From positions 992,001 through 1,056,000 of the forward strand of contig NZ_CP027226.1 in assembly GCF_002998295.1 (NCBI RefSeq): DNA of 64,000 nt, read 5' to 3'. The translations under genes were made by a program, and so were the position numbers. The number at the start of each line of letters is the position of its first letter. The first letter of the stretch is position 1. The stretch comes from Fastidiosipila sanguinis. Lineage in GTDB: Bacteria > Bacillota > Clostridia > Saccharofermentanales > Fastidiosipilaceae. Below the pieces are notes generated by a model that was not told where the DNA came from, ran no database searches, and worked only from the letters and a program-made list of their open reading frames with translations. Shown here one piece after another: positions 62,676-64,000 of the stretch.

Positions 62676-64000
62676 TTAATTAATTCCAAAAAGTGATTCA
62701 AGTCCCTCAAGCCCCTTTTTGTTATCTTCTTTGTCGTTTTCTTTATTTTCTTCAGTTTTTTTGTTATCTTCTGTTATTTCATTATCTTCAGTGCTTTTGT
62801 TATCTTCTACATCTTTGCTCTCATCGATCTCATCATCTTCTGCTTTTTCAGAGAATACATCTTCGTATTTAACTTTAATTTCAGAACCGTCAGCTAATTT
62901 GATTCTGTACATATTATCGATAAATAGGAAACTACTATTAACTCTATTAAATGTTACTCCATAGTGTTCAGCTAACTTGAACTTCTTCTCATCAGCTTCT
63001 TTTCTCTTAGCACTTCTAGTGTCTTTAAATTCTATGTTTTCAGGCATAATATTGCTCGATAACTCAATATCATTTAGACTAATTTTCTCCAATGTTTTGT
63101 TATCTTTGAAAACATATATCACAGAACCAATATTGTATACTTCAACTTTGGGATCGAAATCGTATTTTTGTTTAACCTTATTCATTTTGAAAGTAATAAC
63201 ATGTGATTCATACTCATCTTCATCTTCGAAATCACTCATCTCATAAACTAATTTATATTCTCTAATATCACGACTGTGAGAGTGATCACCATGAGGAATA
63301 ATCAACATATTGCCTTTAAGTATTAAGTCCTTCTTAGGTACTGCATTTATAAGTGATGCCATATCTAACCTCGCTTGAATTTCTTCCTCGCTCAGTTCTG
63401 TTTTTGTCTGATCACTGATTTTGTCTAGATTTTCATTTACATATTTTTTAGCAGCTATAAGCTCGCTGTCTTCTAATTCATTAAAAGGTACATAATGGGT
63501 ATGACCATGGTGTTCTGCTATCAATCCATCAGTAGTAACTGAAGTAATTGATTCGGCTGAGAACACATAACCATCATCTGTATCATACGCTTTGCCATCC
63601 ATACCTTTTGGAAGTTTTTCTATTTTTCCAGGTTCAGGTATTAGATCAGCTAAGGTTTTACTCTCTTCTTTTTCATTTGAATTAGAATCATCATCTTTAT
63701 CATCACTTTTATCCCAATTCGGATCTAATTTATCGTATCCATTAGAAAAGAAGTTCGGATCTTGCGGATAATTTTTTGCTGTTCCTGCAGCTTTTTCTGC
63801 CAAAACTGCTTTAGTTGCTTCTATCTCTAGCTCAGAAAGAGATTTCAACATTACAACGTGCTCATGGTCACCATGTGGGATCCTATAACCGATTAATTTA
63901 TCACCAACTTTAACTGCTTTAGCAAACTGTGGATCAAACACTAATCCATCAGATTCCTGATATCTTTTTGATACTGGTGAAGCATATAATTCTTTTAATA
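62676..64000 (-). CDS. Histidine-triad (Pht-like) protein, C-terminal part, cut by window edge
   Basis: The reading frame stays open through position 64000, so the N-terminus is missing; the visible part is about 440 residues. It has three histidine-triad motifs of the HxxHxH type: IPHGDHEHVV, AEHHGHTHYVPF and IPHGDHSHSR. DGLVFDPQFAKAV precedes the first, as in streptococcal polyhistidine-triad proteins, which bind zinc at the cell surface. The C-terminus is a Glu/Asp/Asn/Lys repeat tract (TEDN repeats) ending in LEGLESLFGIN. A signal peptide would lie outside the window. A GTG at 63941 is internal, not the start. Confidence 0.85.
   Translation of the reverse strand, partial: LKELYASPVSKRYQESDGLVFDPQFAKAVKVGDKLIGYRIPHGDHEHVVMLKSLSELEIEATKAVLAEKAAGTAKNYPQDPNFFSNGYDKLDPNWDKSDDKDDDSNSNEKEESKTLADLIPEPGKIEKLPKGMDGKAYDTDDGYVFSAESITSVTTDGLIAEHHGHTHYVPFNELEDSELIAAKKYVNENLDKISDQTKTELSEEEIQARLDMASLINAVPKKDLILKGNMLIIPHGDHSHSRDIREYKLVYEMSDFEDEDEYESHVITFKMNKVKQKYDFDPKVEVYNIGSVIYVFKDNKTLEKISLNDIELSSNIMPENIEFKDTRSAKRKEADEKKFKLAEHYGVTFNRVNSSFLFIDNMYRIKLADGSEIKVKYEDVFSEKAEDDEIDESKDVEDNKSTEDNEITEDNKKTEENKENDKEDNKKGLEGLESLFGIN

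Noticed and set aside
63939-63941. GTG at 63941 as the start of the histidine-triad gene
   Set aside because: The frame continues open to the window edge with family-typical residues (SDGLVFDP), so the start lies outside.
1-64000. CRISPR array, tRNA or rRNA genes, prophage or conjugative module
   Set aside because: No regularly spaced repeats, cloverleaf-like segments, or phage or conjugation proteins were seen in reading through the window; a dedicated search could still find a missed small RNA.

Overview
The window reads as a chromosomal segment of a low-GC, Gram-positive, anaerobic or fermentative member of the Bacillota, most likely Clostridia-like. The evidence is AddAB instead of RecBCD, RNase J, WhiA, HprK/P, a combined Rel (p)ppGpp enzyme, a B12-dependent (class II) ribonucleotide reductase, phosphotransacetylase/acetate kinase, FemABX cross-bridge enzymes, and strong AGGAGG ribosome binding sites. 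I cannot name the genus from sequence alone. Nearly all of the window is coding. I saw no rRNA, tRNA or CRISPR array.

Layout. 0.1-7.7 kb: addB-addA recombination nuclease, whose AddB has lost its Walker A and its Fe-S cysteines. 7.9-12 kb: plsC-like acyltransferase facing a pta-ackA-marR-acp run (acetate and lipid). 12.1-15.8 kb: tmcAL (apparently leaderless), tyrS and a membrane-anchored C39-like peptidase. 15.9-19.8 kb: rpsT, an IS30-family element with a 15-bp target duplication, and an RNase J with a long N-terminal extension. 20-25.5 kb: a maltodextrin operon (binding lipoprotein, two permeases, lipoprotein alpha-amylase) with terminator-like hairpins inside it. 25.7-28.4 kb: a YitT protein, then an IS3-family element that has split a bidirectional terminator. 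28.4-31.6 kb: nrdJ with two NrdR boxes.

31.7-42.3 kb: rel, recJ and malQ in one overlapping run, then a second malQ with a DUF368/PopT transporter, a NYN-LOTUS putative ribonuclease and a YigZ/IMPACT protein. 42.4-47.1 kb: the str operon rpsL-rpsG-fusA-tuf, with a strong rpsL promoter and an internal tuf promoter. 47.2-61.2 kb: a long, almost gapless leftward run with envelope and glycan themes: two FemABX enzymes, YihY, a two-TM protein, an alpha/beta hydrolase, a sialate-lyase-like aldolase, a GH84 hexosaminidase, a DUF308 membrane protein, a helical-repeat protein, hprK, murB, whiA and serS. 61.3-62.5 kb: ald, with its own promoter and terminator. 62.7-64 kb: the C-terminal part of a histidine-triad (Pht-like) protein cut by the window edge.

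Taken together, the cell appears to import and degrade maltodextrins (MalEFG, amylase, two MalQ), process amino-sugar glycans (GH84, NanA-like), ferment to acetate (Pta-AckA) and cross-link its wall with FemABX. I did not find a convincing new defence or biosynthetic system. The most unusual observations are the degenerate AddB, the two insertion sequences whose junctions can be read base by base, the leaderless tmcAL start, and the envelope gene run.
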